A DNA stretch of 64,000 nt from Pegea sp. RAD2-039 (taxonomy: Eukaryota; Chordata; Thaliacea; Salpida; Salpidae): NCBI GenBank assembly GCA_034620365.1, contig JAQGEQ010000064.1, positions 270,155 to 334,154 of the forward strand, in the 5' to 3' direction. Below, piece by piece: positions 62,779-64,000 of this stretch. Under the pieces are notes generated by a model. It saw only the letters and a program-made list of their open reading frames with translations, was not told the origin of the DNA and ran no database searches. The position numbers and the translations under genes are program-made. Position 1 is the first letter of the stretch, and each line of letters opens with the position of its first letter.

Positions 62779-64000
62779 CTATTTCTTTTTCTTTGGAGCT
62801 TTTTCTAAACCAACTAAATACTTCCTCGGTATTTTGTAATTTTCCACCAGAATTTTTTCAACATTATGAACTTGATTTCCTTGAATTTGAACCTGAATCA
62901 AAAAATATCAAAAAATCTAATTTTGATTCAACTAAAAGAGCAACTTACAATCTTTGGAGGTAGTTTTGATGAAGATTTCGACTCTACAGCATCAAAGATC
63001 ACTAAACTAGCTTGAGCAAGCTTTTTTATACGAGCTCCAAAATCCTTAGGATCAATCAGAAATTTTTCTAGATTTTTCACAAGTGTCACCTACAACAAGC
63101 TTAAAATAGTCACCAAAAGCAAAATAATCAAATAATCTCTAAAACTCTGGCCTCTCGAGGAGTTTTTACAAGTCAAGGTGCTAGAAGCAAGTGAGTCTTC
63201 AGCACCTTCAACCACCAAACATAAGATTTGTTTGTAAGTCAACTTATTATTGACTTGGTGTTGTTGGTCGAGAATTTTTTACAAGTCAAGGTGTTAGAAG
63301 AAAGTGAGTCTTCAGCACCTTCAACCACCAAGCACAAGATTTGTTTGTAAGGCAAGTTATTATTGACTTGGTGTTGGTCGAGGAGTTTTTACAAGTCAAG
63401 GTGCTAGAAGCAAGTGAGTCTTCAGCACCTTCAACCACCAAACACAAGATTTGTTTGTAAGTCAAGTTATTATTGACTTGATGTTGTTGGTCGAGGAGTT
63501 TTTACAAGTCAAGGTGCTAGAAGCAAGTGAGTCTTCAGCACCTTCAACCACCAAACACAAGATTTGTTTGTAAGACAAGTTATTATTGACTTGGTGTTGG
63601 TGGTCGAGGAGTTTTTACAAGTCAAGGTGCTAGAAGTAAGTGAGTCTTCAGCACCTTCAACCACCAAACACAAGATTTGTTTGTAAGACAAGTTATTATT
63701 GACTTGGTGTTGGTGGTCGAGGAGTTATTACAAGTCAAGGTGCTAGAAGCAACTGAGTCTTCAGCACCTTCAACAACCAAACACAAGATTTGTTTGTAAG
63801 ACAAGTTGTTGTTGACTTGGTGTTGGTGGTCGAGAAGTTTTTACAAGTCAAGGTGCTAGAAGCAAGTGAGTCTTCAGCACCTTCAATCACCAAGCACAAG
63901 ATTTGTTTGTAAGACAAGTTATTATTGACTTGGTGTTGGTGGTCGAAGAGTTTTTACAAGTCAAGGTGCTATAAGCAAGTGAGTCTTCAGCACCTTCAAC
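62779..64000 (-). CDS. eIF2D: Eukaryotic translation initiation factor 2D, C-terminal exons (partial)
   Basis: eIF2D (ligatin) delivers tRNA to the P site without GTP and helps recycle 40S subunits. Two exons are visible: 63089-62949 (47 codons) and 62892-62779 (37 codons plus stop), both phase 0. They encode the end of the SUI1/eIF1-like domain: VTLVKNLEKFLIDPKDFG, then QVHNVEKILVENYKIPRK and YLVGLEKAPKKKK. The QGNQVH..LPRKxxxGLEKAxK..KK ending is characteristic of eIF2D; DENR lacks it. Upstream exons lie beyond the window, behind an intron filled by satellite DNA. Intron between the two exons: 56 nt. Confidence 0.88.
63160..64000. repeat. 113-bp satellite in an eIF2D intron, continuing past the window
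   Basis: About seven and a half copies with a 113-bp period and few differences. Each unit contains CAAGTCAAGGTGCTAGAAGC, AGTGAGTCTTCAGCACCTT, ACAAGATTTGTTTGTAAG and TTATTATTGACTTGGTGTTG. Two inverted repeats lie in each unit: AAGGTGCT with AGCACCTT, and CAAGTCAA with TTGACTTG. Open frames of 60 codons through it are artefacts of the period. Confidence 0.95.

Noticed and set aside
63509..63917. Three near-identical 60-codon minus-strand frames spaced by 113 bp
   Set aside because: They are successive reads of the 113-bp satellite, not a gene family.

Overview
The window looks like nuclear DNA of an animal: very A+T-rich, standard genetic code, and multi-exon genes whose introns often shrink to about 48-55 nt with GT..AG ends. 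Pax6, peptide-type rhodopsin GPCRs, SERCA, EDEM3, eIF2D and cytosolic ribosomal protein S16 point to a bilaterian. The Pax6 paired box and SERCA sequence would fit a flatworm or another lophotrochozoan, but that is an inference. Nothing bacterial, organellar or viral was seen.

Layout. 0-15 kb: two paralogous, divergently oriented peptide-type GPCRs (2.6-3.6 kb minus; 14.0-15.1 kb plus), separated by about 10 kb of A+T-rich DNA that holds a decayed exon chain (5.4-6.0 kb). 15-22 kb: A+T-rich DNA with LINE 3' ends and SINE copies. 22.0-26.8 kb: an 11-exon acyl-CoA synthetase (4CL/luciferase-like, 527 aa, C-terminal SKI) with a SINE, a LINE nested inside that SINE, and a 13-bp minisatellite in its introns. 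29.0-35.8 kb (minus): a complete SERCA Ca2+-ATPase with an 18-nt microexon, a tandemly duplicated and apparently mutually exclusive exon pair, and a possible alternative C terminus. 36-44.8 kb: A+T-rich DNA, fragments of a CR1/L2-like LINE with a dead reverse transcriptase, and SINEs. 44.9-46.4 kb (minus): rpS16. 48.9-49.5 kb: LINE endonuclease remnant. 49.7-54.1 kb: EDEM3 with signal peptide, GH47 domain, PA domain and terminal KDEL, carrying a 14-bp minisatellite in one intron. 56.0-62.2 kb: Pax6, with an unusual GC-rich island in the intron between paired box and homeobox. 62.8 kb to the end (minus): the 3' part of eIF2D, with a 113-bp satellite filling its intron.

How the genes relate. 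There is no operon. SERCA and EDEM3 both serve ER homeostasis (Ca2+ loading; glycoprotein ER-associated degradation), and both contain several copies of the CRE-type palindrome TGACGTCA. Four genes each have one intron enlarged by a minisatellite, while neighbouring introns are near 50 nt. The observation most worth following is the equal-length, phase-locked exon pair in SERCA covering TM7 and luminal loop L7-8, together with a donor site at the position where vertebrate SERCA isoforms diverge.
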